A program made the position numbers and the translations under genes. A stretch of DNA of 64,000 nucleotides from Chlorokybus atmophyticus (lineage: Eukaryota; Streptophyta; Chlorokybophyceae; Chlorokybales; Chlorokybaceae): positions 33,630 through 97,629 of the forward strand of contig RHPI01000890.1 of NCBI GenBank assembly GCA_009103225.1, in the 5' to 3' direction. The first letter of the stretch is position 1. The number at the start of each line of letters is the position of its first letter. The notes under the pieces were generated by a model. The model ran no database searches. It was not told the DNA's origin and was given only the letters and a program-made list of their open reading frames with translations. This document shows, piece by piece, positions 20,886-32,049 of the stretch.

Positions 20886-21489
20886 CTTGTTGTCGGCGGA
20901 ACATGTGGAACTCCACAACTCCAGTAGCTATGTGGTACTGCTCCTGCACTGTAGCCTGGTCTTTGTAGACAGGGAACTGTGCAGTGAGCTGAGGCCTGGT
21001 CAGTAGCATGTGTGCTGCTACTTGTGCGCTCCAGCGACGCTCGGATGGCTCCTGAAAAGCCACTTTTTTGGTGACAGTCTCATGAGACTCATCGTACGGT
21101 GTAGGAGAGTCCTCTTCAGCGTTTAGGCTCGGGCTCGAGCTCGTTGCAGTTGTCCTCGGCTGCGTTCGGGCACGAGGCACACGTGAGCTTTTTGTAGGAC
21201 TGTAGGTGGCTGCTGCGGCCGACCTTCGTTGCGAGCGGGCCTTGGCCACCAGTTCGAGAGGTAGGAATCCCTGCTCCTCTCCATCATCCTCATCCCAATG
21301 CGGTCGAAACCATGCTTGCTCAGTCCAGCAGTCCATCCCCATGCCGACAGGGAAGTTGCAATCCTGTCCCAGCAGTAGGTCAAAGGACCCGGCATCGGTG
21401 ACCACACACCTTTGTACAATCTCGGTGCTGTGGGAAGGGTTTAGTCCGGTGAGGCGGATGCTCACAGCCCGCTTGGTAAGGCCGAGCAC

Positions 21490-22785
21490 CTTGTCGCGGT
21501 TGCCGGTTGCGGTGTCCAGCTGTTAGGGACAGGGAAGCAGCTCAGCGCTGGTGATGCCGAGATCTCATGCGAGGTAGCGCCCAATTATGACAGGCTGTGC
21601 TCCAGTGTTCAGCATCACGCGTTTGGGTGCCCGACCGTTGACGGTCACGTGCTTGCCTTGGTTGGCGATCATGGCTGCATTGGCGTTGATGCGCAGCCTC
21701 TTGAAGCGACGGAACCTCTTGCGTGGAGAGACTGTTGCTTTACTCTCATCTGCGGGGCCTGACCGTAGGGCAGCCAGGGCTCCTCTACCTGATGGATCTT
21801 TTGGACCTCCTTGTCCTCGGCTTTGTCCAAACCGTCCTTGTCGCGGTTGCTGGTACACGCGTGGTGGCCTAGGCACTGGAGGTGCTGCTGCAACCTGTCC
21901 AAGTGGAGGTGCAGGAGGGTTGACCCTCTGTGCAGCTGTTGTCATGCCAGGAGGAGTGGCCAGTGGCTGTGGCGGGAACCCTGGAGGACCTGGTGTTTGC
22001 GGGACTGCCTCTCGTGCAGCCTGCTCCTCTGCATAGGTCCATCGCACAGCATGGGCTGCCTCTCTGACTAGTGTACCTTCCCATGTAGCCGTCGCATTGT
22101 TGTCCACGTCTATCCAGCAATGGTTCTGAGGCATGGGCTGCAGGTACACTGCACGTAGGAGCCGCGCTCTTATGTCGTGGGTGATGGTGGGCACCCTGAG
22201 GATCCCCGCCATGTAAGCATCCCATCTGCCGTTGACCACTCCCACTTCCAGCACTGTTATCGCTCGTGCGCGTACAGTGAGGCGGGTATCTGGCTGTTGG
22301 ACATGCTGCTCGTAAGCAGCGGCGATGCGCCTGCGCTGACGTCTTGCCTCCACTCCTGGCAAACTCAGTATAGCCTCCAGAGCTCCCTTCAGAGTGTCAG
22401 TGGCGGCGGAAGCCACTTCATCATAGGCTTGCCGTATGGAGCGAAGGAATGCGTCCACCCACGCTATTCTGGTGCCGAATGCGAACAACGGGACTGCGGG
22501 ATGGTTGGTGACCAGCCACGTCACTAACCGTGCGCGTGCCGCGTTGCCATTGTCTCGCATCCCAAGCATCTGCCGAAGTCCAATGCCTTCTTGCCGATGC
22601 AGCATGGTTGCTTGTCGTAACAGAGCAGTGCGTAGTTGTTGCTCTCCAACCAGTCCTGCTCCATCTCTTTGTGTACACCCTTGTGGTGTAAGGTAACCCC
22701 TCCCTGGCTCCCTTTGGTCCTCAGGTAGATCCTCCACCAGCGCAGGCAGCAACGGGGCGATCACCCCCCTGGTTTGTTGAGCCAA
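21490..22785 (-). pseudogene. Gypsy second Gag-like segment and aspartic protease
   Basis: A 406-residue frame in phase with the DNMT-RT frame, separated from it by stops at 21,565 (TGA) and about 21,523 (TAA). The first 240 residues are helical and uncharacterised (RIAWVDAFLRSIRQAYDEV, GRWDAYMAGILRVP), resembling a capsid-type fold only in general. A Pro/Gln-rich linker and a basic patch (KRFRRFKRLR) follow. The end reads VMLNTGAQPVIIG, a retropepsin active-site block in which the catalytic Asp of DTGA is Asn (AAC), so the protease would be inactive. The remainder of protease is FDLLLGQDCNF at about 21,370. Confidence 0.6.
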
Positions 22786-23401
22786 CGCCCTCGCTTGGTC
22801 AGAGTTGGTCTCGACGAAGAACGGAGTGGTGCTGGAGGATGGACCAGCAGTTGGTGACTGAGGTATTGGTGCACGCGTAGCTTCAAGAGCTTGTTCACGT
22901 GCAGCAATGGCGGCAGCTTGATCCTGTCGCCAGTGATATGCTTGTTCCAGTGCGTGGTAGCGCTAATGAAGGCGAGCGGTTGCAGGAGGTCCGAGTGCTT
23001 CATCAGTGCCCAAAGGCAGGTCGGCTGCGTCGGCGATGCGCTGCTGGACGGTGTCTCGGTGGTCCCGATAAGTGTGCAGCGGGCTGGGTTCAAAGGTGGT
23101 GGTTGGCATGCGTGCAGGCTAACGCGGGGCGGTCTGCATGTTGTTGTGCAACGCTCAGAACAGCTGCAGGGCCAACTCCAACACTACAGGTGGGCTGTAG
23201 CTGATCAAGAACACCCTGTCACGCATCGGAGGTGCAGTGCCAGCAAGGATTTCATCTTCCAATTGGTGTTGAGTGAGTGCTGGAAGGGTGTGAACCTCTG
23301 GGAGCGGGAAGACGCGATCATCGCGGGCGACACGCGTGGTGCGCTCCCCCCCCCCGACCGAAGGCGATGGTAGTGGGGTCTGCTCCGCGCAGGATGGTTT
23401 C

Positions 23402-24155
23402 CTATGCTCGCTCGGCTTGCTGACCAGTTGAGACAGCCTGAGTGACGTCGAGAGCGGGCAGAGTGGCTGCGCGCGTCGCTGCAGAGACAGCGGGCTCGAC
23501 GATGGCAATTGTGGCAGTTGCGACGATACCGGTCGGTGGTGCGAGAGTTGTTTCGACGCCTACGGACAAAGGCACTGCTGCAATGGGAAGTGCACCGCCC
23601 ACTGGTGCAGACTCGGTAGAGATGGCGGCTGTTGCCATTGTGCTCACCAGTGTCGGCGTCCCGGTGTCCATCGGTGTACCAGGTTGTGGTGCAACTGGAG
23701 TGGGTGCTGCTGACGTTGGTGGAGTCGACGTTGTAGCCGGTGTGGCTGTTGCTGCGGCGGCAGCACCACTGGTGGCTTCGGAGGAGGTGCCTGCTGATGT
23801 TGTTGCAGCTTCCCCTCGTGCTCGTCGTGATGGTTGCACGCGGGACGGAGTGTTCCTGTCTCTCTCGCGTTTTGCAGCCATCAGCGCCCATCGGGCAGTG
23901 TAGCAGGCGCGGTAGTCCTGCTCCTTGTCTTCCTCCAAGCGTGCCATACGCGCCATAAGGGCTGCCATATGGTCATCAGCTGGTGGGTTGGCTGAAGCCT
24001 TGGCGGCAACAGCAGCAGCGCGCGGACGTGTCTCTGGTCCCTTACGCTGAGGAGGTCTGTTCTTCCCCCTGTAGCCTTGCTCTTCCTTGCGAACACTGGC
24101 GTTGTTGTTGTTGTTACTGCCACCAGCGTTGTTGCTGTTGTGGGCTCCAGTGTTG
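23402..24155 (-). CDS. Gypsy Gag C-terminal low-complexity linker
   Basis: Open frame in phase with the gag frame across the solo LTR (421 bp plus a 5-bp duplication equals 142 codons). It has a short coiled-coil-like patch (MARLEEDKEQDYRACYTAR) and a long Ala/Thr/Pro/Val-rich tail without recognisable domains. A frame change between 22,785 and 23,402 separates it from the pol frame, which may be the natural gag-pol frameshift or decay. Confidence 0.5.
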
Positions 24156-24576
24156 TGTTGAACGACTAGCATGCACATGTAGCTGAGGCAAGCATAGACA
24201 CACAGAGACAGAGCTACCGCCACCAGAGCATACACAGGTCACATCACATTCATCTATTACAAGTTGTCCGCTGGTTCTTATACCAGCCAGTTACACACAC
24301 GTCTACGTTTGCAAGCACTGCGTAAGCTATACTCAGCCTTTTGACGCGCTCTAAGCTGCGTTGTCTTCCTTACAACTAGAGCTTTCCAACAAGCTCTTAC
24401 ACGCCCAATATGAGTAAGTATACGCGGAGATACGAAGCAGTTAGTAAGGCTCCAGTCTGGAGTCCGGAGTCTGGTCCGACGATGCCATCTTGCTAAGTCC
24501 GGACCTAGTGCTCGTCCTTACGACCTTCTACTGTGTGGAGGGTCGATGCTGATCGTATGTAGGAATACTCTCAACA
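24156..24576 (-). repeat. Copia family-1 solo LTR with 5-bp target duplication
   Basis: 421 bp starting TGTTGAACGACTAGC and ending CTCTCAACA, near-identical to 424-847. It is flanked by TGTTG at 24,151-24,155 and 24,577-24,581. No internal region is present, so LTR-LTR recombination removed it. It interrupts the gypsy gag. Confidence 0.93.
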
Positions 24577-24619
24577 TGTTGTTGCTATTGTAGCCACTGA
24601 AGTGGTTGCTAGTGTGGCC

Positions 24620-26053
24620 TCAAGTGTTGTTGCTGTTGTAGCCACCGGAGTAGTTGTGGTTGTAGCTGTTGGCGGGCCTCAACTCTGGGAACTTGAGCCA
24701 GCAGACTGACTCCACATGACCAGTCTTGTGACAGTGGTCGCAAACCAAAGTTGAGTATTCTTCGGTGCACTCCTTTTGGTAGTGCCCATGCCGTCCACAG
24801 CGATGACACAGCACAGGGGCAGCAAGTGCAGCATGAGCTGACCGTTTCCCTTTGTCGCGTGCTGGTGGAGCGTCCCGGCCACGGTCGCGGCGAGGAAGCT
24901 CAGTTGTCGTGCTGACTACAGGCCGTGCGGCGCTGCGGTTGGTGTCTAGCACTGCCTTCTCATACACCAAGCGCTTGTGGATGACTTGTGCAGTCTCGAA
25001 GGCTTCTTTGAGGGTGTAGCCAAGGGGCCTGCTGTAGTTCAGAGTCAGGCGTGTCGACTCGCTCAGAGCAGCATCCAACTCATTGACGTATATCACTGCA
25101 GCAGCCTCCTTATTGACAATCTTGTAGTCAGTGTTCTTCAGCAGGCCTTCCAGTCTGGAGTACAAGCGGAGGGGATCCTCATTGGGCTTGCGTCGGAAGC
25201 GTCTCAGCTCCTCAACCTTGGTGGTGGTCTGAGAAGGGAAGGTGCGGCGCAGGGCAGCGTACAGGTCCTTGAGTGGAGAATCAGAGATGGCAGCACCTAC
25301 GGTGATGGCTGGTGCGCGCAGTGCTACTGACCCGAGGGTGAAAGCACTGCCTCCTGCACGAGAGCCAAGTGTTGCTGGAGGTAGAGGAGTACCCCACTCT
25401 GCGGCTGCCGCTTGCTGTACAGCTCTTTGTTCCTCAATGATGATGGCAGAACGGTCAAGGATGCGGACTCGACGTGTGGCCTCCTTGGACGCAACTTCTG
25501 CAGGGGTCAAGTTGCCAAGTACCAACTCTGGTTCCTCCTCCTCTGCCTGCTTAAGAGCTGCAGCTATGGACAAGCCTGTTACTGCAACTGAAGTGGCAGG
25601 TGGAACGACACCTGCTGGACGGTGCAGAGATGCAGATGCTATGGTGCTGGCAAGCTCGATATAGCCGTCTACTCGATGCAGTTCAGCAACGGACTTCCAG
25701 ACATCGTGTGCTTCATGATCAAGATACTGAGCAGCAATGTGGAAAGAGATCTCATCTGACCAGTCTTTGTTCTTCAGAGCTTGCTGCCGCATCTTGGAGT
25801 GGAACTTGATGATGAACTTATCCAGCGAGGTGGTGCCGGCACGTTCGGAGAAGCGCAGGGATGTGGTTGAACTGGAAGACTTCATCTCGTTGTCGTCGCT
25901 GTCCAATGATAGTGGAGAAGCTTGATGACGAGGAGTAGAGTAGAGCGGGGTGAAGCTGGAGATGGAGCGCGAGCCTGCTGCTGCGGTCGATGCTCCCGTC
26001 ACTGGTCCGCTCGTAGGTGAGGTTGGTGGTTGGGCTCCAACTGCTGAGGTCAC
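24620..26053 (-). CDS. Gypsy Gag with two zinc knuckles
   Basis: 477 open codons. The capsid-like part contains TTSLDKFIIKFHSKMRQQAL, DLYAALRRTFPSQT and EELRRFRRKPNEDPLRLYS (retrotransposon Gag region), then TRLTLNYSRPLGYTLKEAF. A basic linker leads to two CX2CX4HX4C knuckles: CHRCGRHGHYQKEC and CDHCHKTGHVESVC, the RNA-binding nucleocapsid. The same Gag is found in pieces at 36,765-37,695 and 41,335-41,530. It is the first product of the element, downstream of a roughly 230-bp leader after the LTR at 26,288. Confidence 0.88.
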   Translation of the reverse strand: MTSAVGAQPPTSPTSGPVTGASTAAAGSRSISSFTPLYSTPRHQASPLSLDSDDNEMKSSSSTTSLRFSERAGTTSLDKFIIKFHSKMRQQALKNKDWSDEISFHIAAQYLDHEAHDVWKSVAELHRVDGYIELASTIASASLHRPAGVVPPATSVAVTGLSIAAALKQAEEEEPELVLGNLTPAEVASKEATRRVRILDRSAIIIEEQRAVQQAAAAEWGTPLPPATLGSRAGGSAFTLGSVALRAPAITVGAAISDSPLKDLYAALRRTFPSQTTTKVEELRRFRRKPNEDPLRLYSRLEGLLKNTDYKIVNKEAAAVIYVNELDAALSESTRLTLNYSRPLGYTLKEAFETAQVIHKRLVYEKAVLDTNRSAARPVVSTTTELPRRDRGRDAPPARDKGKRSAHAALAAPVLCHRCGRHGHYQKECTEEYSTLVCDHCHKTGHVESVCWLKFPELRPANSYNHNYSGGYNSNNT

Positions 26054-26287
26054 CCTCGTCTATTGGGGGGAATGGGGTGGGCCTGCTCATACAGCTGGTC
26101 CAGAGGTGAAAGGGTAGGGTGCTTGTGCTCTACCGTCTATCCTGATGCTGTTACCACCCAACATACTAGTGCTTGTACGCACTATGTGATGACAATGATA
26201 ACGAATGCCCAGCGATCTATCCCTGGGTGCAGACTGCACTACCTGATGCAGATTGCAACACACTCACTTGTGCAAAGAGGGTGACAC

Positions 26288-26952
26288 TGTAAGTCAACAA
26301 GCCACTACGATAGGTAGTGCTGTGGACACAGTTCTTTGCATGAGTGGATAGAATGATACACTGTTAAGTGAGGTGAATGAGTGTGCAACACGTGGATACA
26401 ACACCCTGACTACTGAAACAACACACCACCGTCAAGCTCACAGCAATGGCAGGCACAGCGCACAAGAGCATGCACCGTGTCTCACGCAGTAAGGGAATTC
26501 TTGGCAACCGGGGCAGCGTGCTTCCAGTTCAAGTTGCTTCACAAGCTCTTTAGAAACAGAGTCTTTACTTCTTGGTACTCCTAGTACTCACAGTACTCAC
26601 TTACAGTGTCACCAGCTAGTCTGGTGACGTGACTTCCTACTTATACATGTCAAATCATGACTGTGCAGTGCCACGCGGGCACTAGGCCAACGGTCACATC
26701 GAGGCCTCATGCTATTTCGGAAATCTCCTAAGACTCGATATAGCACATGTGTCATTAACAGACTTGCAACTGATCAGCTACGCGCGGTCCCTACAGACAG
26801 GTCTATAAAGTAGCCCTAGCTACATGCTACATGAGTGGTACAGTAGCTAGCAGTAGGCTGGGGCCTGCGCGGTCTTCATGCTGGTAGCGGGCGTGGGGCT
26901 GGGTGTAGGCATGCTCGAGAAGGACTGGCATGCGAGGGTAGATGGCATGATA
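26288..26952 (-). repeat. Ty3/gypsy LTR (5' of the main element), 665 bp
   Basis: Near-identical to 10,563-11,227. On the minus strand it ends TTGACTTACA, followed by the leader GTGTCACCCTCTTTGC and gag. It has TATAAA near 26,803 on the plus strand. Its outer end abuts the transposase N-terminal half at 26,953. Confidence 0.82.
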
Positions 26953-28580
26953 AAGCAGGTGGTCAATGATGCCTCCCAGCACATGCATTGCGTCAGTGGC
27001 AAGACGAGAGTAGCAGTCAGCTCCCGGCACCCGCGACTGTCGCCAACCCCACAGTGCATTCTGTTGCCAAACCACATTGCCTGCTTTCACGGAAAGCCAT
27101 TCATCCTCACGAATGCCGATAATTTGACCATTACCTCCTCGACATGCATGGAGTGCTGCTCTTTGAAAGCCTTGGCTGTCTGGCGTGCATTCCTAACACC
27201 GCTATGCAGGTCCGCCCGCAGCTGACGTATTGCTGGTATGTAGAAGGCCTCGGTTCTCAATTCCCGGTCCTCATCCATCTCCAACAGATCTGATTTGGTG
27301 ACGAGACAAACATTGCAAGGATGTCGTGTTTGGTTGCCCGACACAGTGCGTGCGAGTGTGGCAGTCTCCTACAACACGATAAACTCAGATGTTCTACTGA
27401 CAACATCCTCCATACACTGTTTGCTGGCAGGCTGCATCCGATCACAACCATTCATGCCCACTACCGGCAAATCGCTGATGTAGTTGGCAAGCGCGAGAAA
27501 TTCACGACGCTCGATGCCATTCGGGTCGATGAGCTGCAGACCTTCTCAACTCGCCCGCTTCACATCCCCTAACACTACATTCAAAGCATCATGAAAAATC
27601 TCACGTTTCTGAATGGAGAATGATTCCTTGCCCTGCGCCCAGGTGGGATGCCCGGCCACTGCGTGAACCACCGGCAGAAGCGCTATCATAACAACCCCCA
27701 TGTTGCTAGCATACATGTCCCAATTGTAGTTGGCAAGCGATGCCATCAAAGGGTAGCCAGAGCGCTTGCCCGCGCTGTCCAACGTGGTCTTGTCACTGTA
27801 CAGAATGGCAGGCGCTAAGTAGGACGCTTCCCCCACCTCTCTCCTCAAATCCACCTCCGCATCCTTCCACTCATCGCCCGTAGAAGGATGGCCAAAGCTA
27901 TGCTCGTCATTAGTGTACTGGAGATTGAAGCCATTGGCGGCATGTGGATTGCCATACAACCGCGCGAGCCATACCTGCTCCGACCAAGAGCATTACTTAC
28001 TATGCTGGCCTCAGAATAGATACTGCATCGATACTGCATTAGGTACTGCATTTCACAGACCTTGGCCGGCATATATGTGACGCAGATGTCTTGATCCTCA
28101 GGGTCTTCAGGCTTGCGCAGGTCAGCCGTCATGTAGTTTTGATATGGCAGCACACTCGCATGTGCATATGTGACATGGCTCTGATGGTTGAAGCACATGC
28201 ACCGCACACCGTGAACACACCTCAGACTGAGAGAAAGCAATCGTGGTCCGGAGGTAGCTGGCCACATGCACACCGGTCTCCCACTGGAGCTCTTCCGTCA
28301 GGAAGTGTGCATTTCGGATGCACTTGATGATCCGCCCCATGTCGGAGGCCGACAGGCCTTGGCCATTGTTGCACTGCACGAATGCCACTGCAAGAGCATG
28401 CTCTGAGCCATACCACCTAGATTCCAACGCGTGCGAAGGGACGCCTCCACTTCCATGTTGGCGTGCCACAGGTTTCTCAGGCACACGCACACATCGAAAG
28501 CCCTCGTTCACTACCTCCTCCTCCTGTTGCTGCTGTGCGTGTGTCTTCCGAAGGAATCCTTCAGCATCAAGCATGTGAGC
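26953..28580 (-). pseudogene. Plavaka/KDZ-like transposase, N-terminal half
   Basis: Minus-strand frames in order: YGSEHALAVAFVQCNNGQGL and CIRNAHFLTEELQWETGVHVASYL (28,574-28,122); after frame changes, EASYLAPAILYSDKTTLDSAG followed by YPLMASLANYNW (27,959-27,546), the SDKT block characteristic of Plavaka-type DDE transposases; then HPCNVCLVTKSDLLEMDED (27,344-27,087), the Cys motif that follows it; then ATDAMHVLGGIIDHLLYHA, which stops at the gypsy LTR. It complements the C-terminal half at 8964-10,562. Frames are broken, possibly by unmodelled introns as well as decay. The catalytic acidic residues cannot be assigned with certainty by eye. Confidence 0.6.
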
Positions 28581-28906
28581 ATCCTAGATCGAACTCCCCG
28601 GTTCAACATGACCCGCATCGTACTGTAATGGACGCTGGCCGACATACAGCTTGATCTGCTTGCACACCCTGCTGCTAATAATGTGCATGTAGACCGAGCT
28701 GCGTGTGGCGAAGCGCATGTGGCAATACGGACAAAGGACTCCCATATCTCACTACTAACGTCGACACAGGTGTCGCCAATGTAACCTGCATCATATCCAG
28801 CAACACGCACACCCGCCGCCGCCGCCGCCGCCACCGCCACCGCCACCGCTACCGCTACCGCTGCATGCCAGAGGCGGGAAACTTGGCCGCCAGTCACTGG
28901 CTCCGT

Positions 28907-28926
28907 CGTACCATTATAATGGTACG
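28907..28926. repeat. 20-bp perfect palindrome
   Basis: CGTACCATTATAATGGTACG is self-complementary with no spacer. The matching place in unit B (about 31,317-31,345) is imperfect. Confidence 0.9.
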
Positions 28927-28956
28927 ATCGAGCCATTGAACGTCCAGGGTGAGTCT

Positions 28957-28982
28957 GGATATATATATATATACATATATAT
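28957..28982. repeat. AT microsatellite
   Basis: Alternating TA for about 25 bp in the divergent intergenic region of unit A; shortened in unit B. Confidence 0.85.
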
Positions 28983-29039
28983 TCTGATTGAACCGTTTCA
29001 ATGGTACGAAGATGCCTTTGCCCCAAGGTATAGGCATTA

Positions 29040-29071
29040 TACAAAGGTACCATTGAAATGGTACCTTTGTA
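29040..29071. repeat. 15-bp inverted repeat, 2-nt spacer
   Basis: TACAAAGGTACCATT at 29,040-29,054 and its complement at 29,057-29,071 with GA between. Unit B keeps only part of it (about 31,435-31,462). Confidence 0.9.
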
Positions 29072-29587
29072 CAATGGCAATGGCAGTTCGTACCATTGAC
29101 AACTCTGGCAATGTCAGTCCCCCTGCGCATGAAAACACCATTGATAGCTCCGCCAAGCTATGCCCTTACAGGGGCGTGATGCCGAGGGTATGTGGCGTTT
29201 GGAGGATCGTTGGCGGCGCTGCCAGGGGCGTAGTGGGCATTGTGGTCGAGGTCCGGGATGAACAGTGACTCGGGCGATATCTTACAGGGCTCCCCATCCG
29301 AGTGGGCAAAGGCACACCACAATACTGCCTCTAAGAAAATCCGACCCACCAGCAGCTGCGACCACGGCGACATGATTGAAGGGACCAAACAAGACTGGCA
29401 TAACCAAGGTGGGTTACGATGCACTGTCAATGCCACATGCTAGGGTTCTTTTATCTTGCACATGCACAGCCTCAAGTATCTTGCACTTGACATACATTGT
29501 CAATACCACATGCACACCCTCATGCACAACCTCCAGTGTCATGCACATGAACAGCACGACCAATCTCGCAAATGCACAGCCTATTTT

Positions 29588-30023
29588 TACTTGCGGGAGC
29601 TCACAAGTCGCAAAAGAGAAGCTGCGGAGTACCACGAACGGGTAATCCATGACCTAGTTTAATGTTTCCAGCGGTAATCAAGCAGTATGCTTGCAGATTG
29701 CCATGTTGGTCAGAGTGAACCGAGAGTAGCGCGGCAGGCTGACTGTCTGCCTAGCGGAGTGCAACAAAGCGGAAGACGAGGTAAGCGTGTGTATGCTGAT
29801 GGGCTAGTCCTCTGGCAGCACGCCACTCTTACAGCATTACCAAATGCAGGTGATCACTCTCAAAGCGACCATCAAGCGCATGCGCGTGCAAGGCGAGGCG
29901 CTGACATTTAAGCTGAAGGACGAAGTAGCCGCTGTACTGTCAGCGATCGAGGCAGCGGTTGAAGATGATTCCGGCGTTGAAGCAGAAGACTCGTCGGAGG
30001 AGGAACAGGAGGAGGGGGTTTGA
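29588..30023 (+). pseudogene. Coiled-coil acidic-tail protein, unit A copy
   Basis: Exon-like segments on the plus strand: LRELTSRKREAAEYHERVIHDL (about 29,585-29,655), RLTVCLAECNKAEDE before a GTAAGC donor (about 29,732-29,780), and after a GCAG acceptor VITLKATIKRMRVQGEALTF from 29,850, ending in a Glu/Asp-rich tail (VEAEDSSEEEQEEGV) at the TGA 30,021-30,023. The last segment is 58 codons without a stop. The heptad-rich, charged composition suggests a coiled coil with an acidic C-terminus. The same segments are kept in unit B. It is divergent from the transposase and probably a second gene of the transposon. Function unknown. Confidence 0.4.
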
Positions 30024-31899
30024 GGAGGAGTTCTGAGGCAGGCACCACGAGTTGACAAGCTGCGTATGAGTCCGACAGCTAGACTCAATGTTATAGGGTA
30101 GTTTCATGCGCAAGTCGGCTGCTCAGTTGCAAGTGGACATACTCTCACCACTGCCCGTACATTGTATATATTGTGGGCTTTTAGGTGCAAGACCAAACAA
30201 TCAGTCCAAGGTTTGTACAAGCTGCATGGCATGTTAGTTTTGGCTTACGGCAAGAATTGCCAACTTTTGTCAAACGGCAAGGGTCACATATTAATAGCAG
30301 TGCAACGGCAAAGAAACTGCCGGCTATTGCTGTCAGCTGTCCGTAACTACCGGCTAACGGCCGTCTGTGCACATTGACCAAAGGGTAACTGGTTGACAAC
30401 TCTCGGCCGGTTAGTGCCACTGACAACCACTTTCGGCCCGCGGCCGTCTGCGTCAGTCCACTTAAGCCAACGGCAAACCCAACAGTCCAAAAGTAATATT
30501 TCAGGCAGCGACAGGCAGGCTCAGGCAGGCTCATGCACCAGTAAGTCCCTCAGTCCTTAGTCAGTTACCGTGTAAAATTTGCGACGAACAACCATGCTGG
30601 CCTCAAATTAGATACTGCATTTCACAGACCTTGGCCGGCATAACTGTGACGCTGATGTCATGATCCTCAGTCTCCAGGCCTTGCGCAGGTCAGCCGTCAC
30701 GTAGTTGGGATATGGTAGCACAATCGCATGTGTATTTGTGACATGGCTCTGATGGTTGAAGAACATGCACCGCACACCGTGAACACACAGACTGAAAGAA
30801 AGCATTTGTCATCCAGAGGTAGCTGGCCACATGCACACCGGTCTCCCGTTGGAGGTCTTTCGTCAAGAAGTGTGCATTGCGGATGCACTTGATGATCCGC
30901 CCCATGTTGGAAGCCGACAGGCCTTGGCCATTGTTGCACTTCACGAATGCCACTACAAGAGCATGCTCCAAGCCATACCACTTGAATTCCGACGAGTGCA
31001 AAGGGACGCCTCCACTTCCATGTTGGCGTGCCACAGGTTTCTTAGGCACACGCACACATCGATAGCCCTTGTTCACTTCGTCCTCCTCACGTTGCTGCTG
31101 TGCGTGTGTCTCCTGAAGGGGTCCTTCAGCACCAAGCATGTGCGCATCTCGGATCGAACTCCCCGGTTCAACATGACCCGCATCGTGCTGCAACGGACGC
31201 TAGCCAACATACAATTTGACTTGCTAACACACCCAGCTGATAACAATGTGCCTCTAGATCGAGTTGCATGCCAGAGGCGGGGAACTTGGCCGCCATTCAC
31301 TGGTGTGACGGCTCCGTCGTGCCATTATTATTTTCATTATGGTACGATCGAGCCATTATACGTCCTGGCTGGGATGAGTTTGCATATATATTCTAATTTT
31401 ACTGTTTTAATGGTACGAAGATGCCTTTGCCGAAAGGTATCATTGACATGGTACCTTTGTACAGTGGCAACGCCACAGTTTGTACCATTGACAATGCTGG
31501 CAATGCCAGCCCCTGCGCATGAAAACACCATTGATAGCTCCGCTAAGCTATGCCCTTACAGGGGCGTGATGCCGAGGGTATGTAGCGTTTGGTGGATTGT
31601 TGGCGGCGCTGCCAGGGGCGTAGTGGGCATTGTGGTCGAGGTGCGGGATGAATTCCATGGTCACACAAGGCGGGCAAGGTGCCGGTAGGGTGTTCTTGGT
31701 GTTAAACCCCACCATGCCTACCAAGGGCACAGCCAATAACAACAGTGACTTGGCGATATTTTACAGGGCTCCCCCTCCGAGTAGGAAAAGGCACACCACA
31801 ATACTGCCTCTAAGAACGTCCGACCCAGCAGCAGCTGCGACCATGGCGACATGATCGAAGGGACCAAACAAGATTGGCATAACAAAGGTGGGTTAACCT

Positions 31900-31935
31900 T
31901 TGACTGTGAATCGTAACGTTACGATCCACAGTCAA
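31900..31935. repeat. 18-bp inverted repeat without spacer
   Basis: Arms 31,900-31,917 and 31,918-31,935 pair at 17 of 18 positions. Unit A at about 29,408-29,435 has only a single arm. Confidence 0.9.
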
Positions 31936-32049
31936 TGCCACATGCTGGGGTTCTTTTATCTCGCACATACACAGCCTCAATTATCTTGCATATGACGTAC
32001 ATTGTCAATACCACATGCACGCCATTATGCACAGCCTAATTCTGCTTGC

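Larger units (their letters stand above)
16571..26952 (-). mobile_element. Ty3/gypsy retrotransposon carrying a DNA methyltransferase and PHD finger
   Basis: About 10.4 kb transcribed right to left: LTR 26,288-26,952; gag 26,053-24,620; low-complexity linker 24,155-23,402; a Gag-like plus protease segment 22,785-21,565; DNMT and RT 21,489-18,790; RNase H 18,780-18,363; integrase 18,020-17,325; integrase C-terminus with PHD finger 17,300-16,617. Order RT-RNase H-integrase and YIDD in RT place it in Ty3/gypsy. Most breaks are single stops within one frame (TGA at 16,659, 17,322 and 18,081; TAG at 18,360 and 19,084), so it decayed recently. A 421-bp copia solo LTR sits in the gag linker. The 3' LTR is not where expected: pol is followed by a G-rich tract and block X. 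Confidence 0.85.
28002..30590. repeat. Tandem unit A derived from the Plavaka-like transposon
   Basis: About 2.6 kb repeated at 30,594-33,040. It contains the transposase 5' coding region on the minus strand, a palindrome-rich middle and a plus-strand coiled-coil exon set, so two divergent genes. The copies are roughly 80-85% identical by eye. Unit B begins exactly at the word ATGCTGGCCTCA that starts unit A. Confidence 0.8.

Noticed and set aside
23442-23903. Plus-strand Ala/Val-rich open frame in the gypsy linker
   Set aside because: Antisense shadow of the low-complexity gag tail.
28703-29268. Plus-strand open frames with RRRHRHRHR runs and YIYIYI runs
   Set aside because: Products of CGC and AT microsatellites in the divergent intergenic region of unit A.
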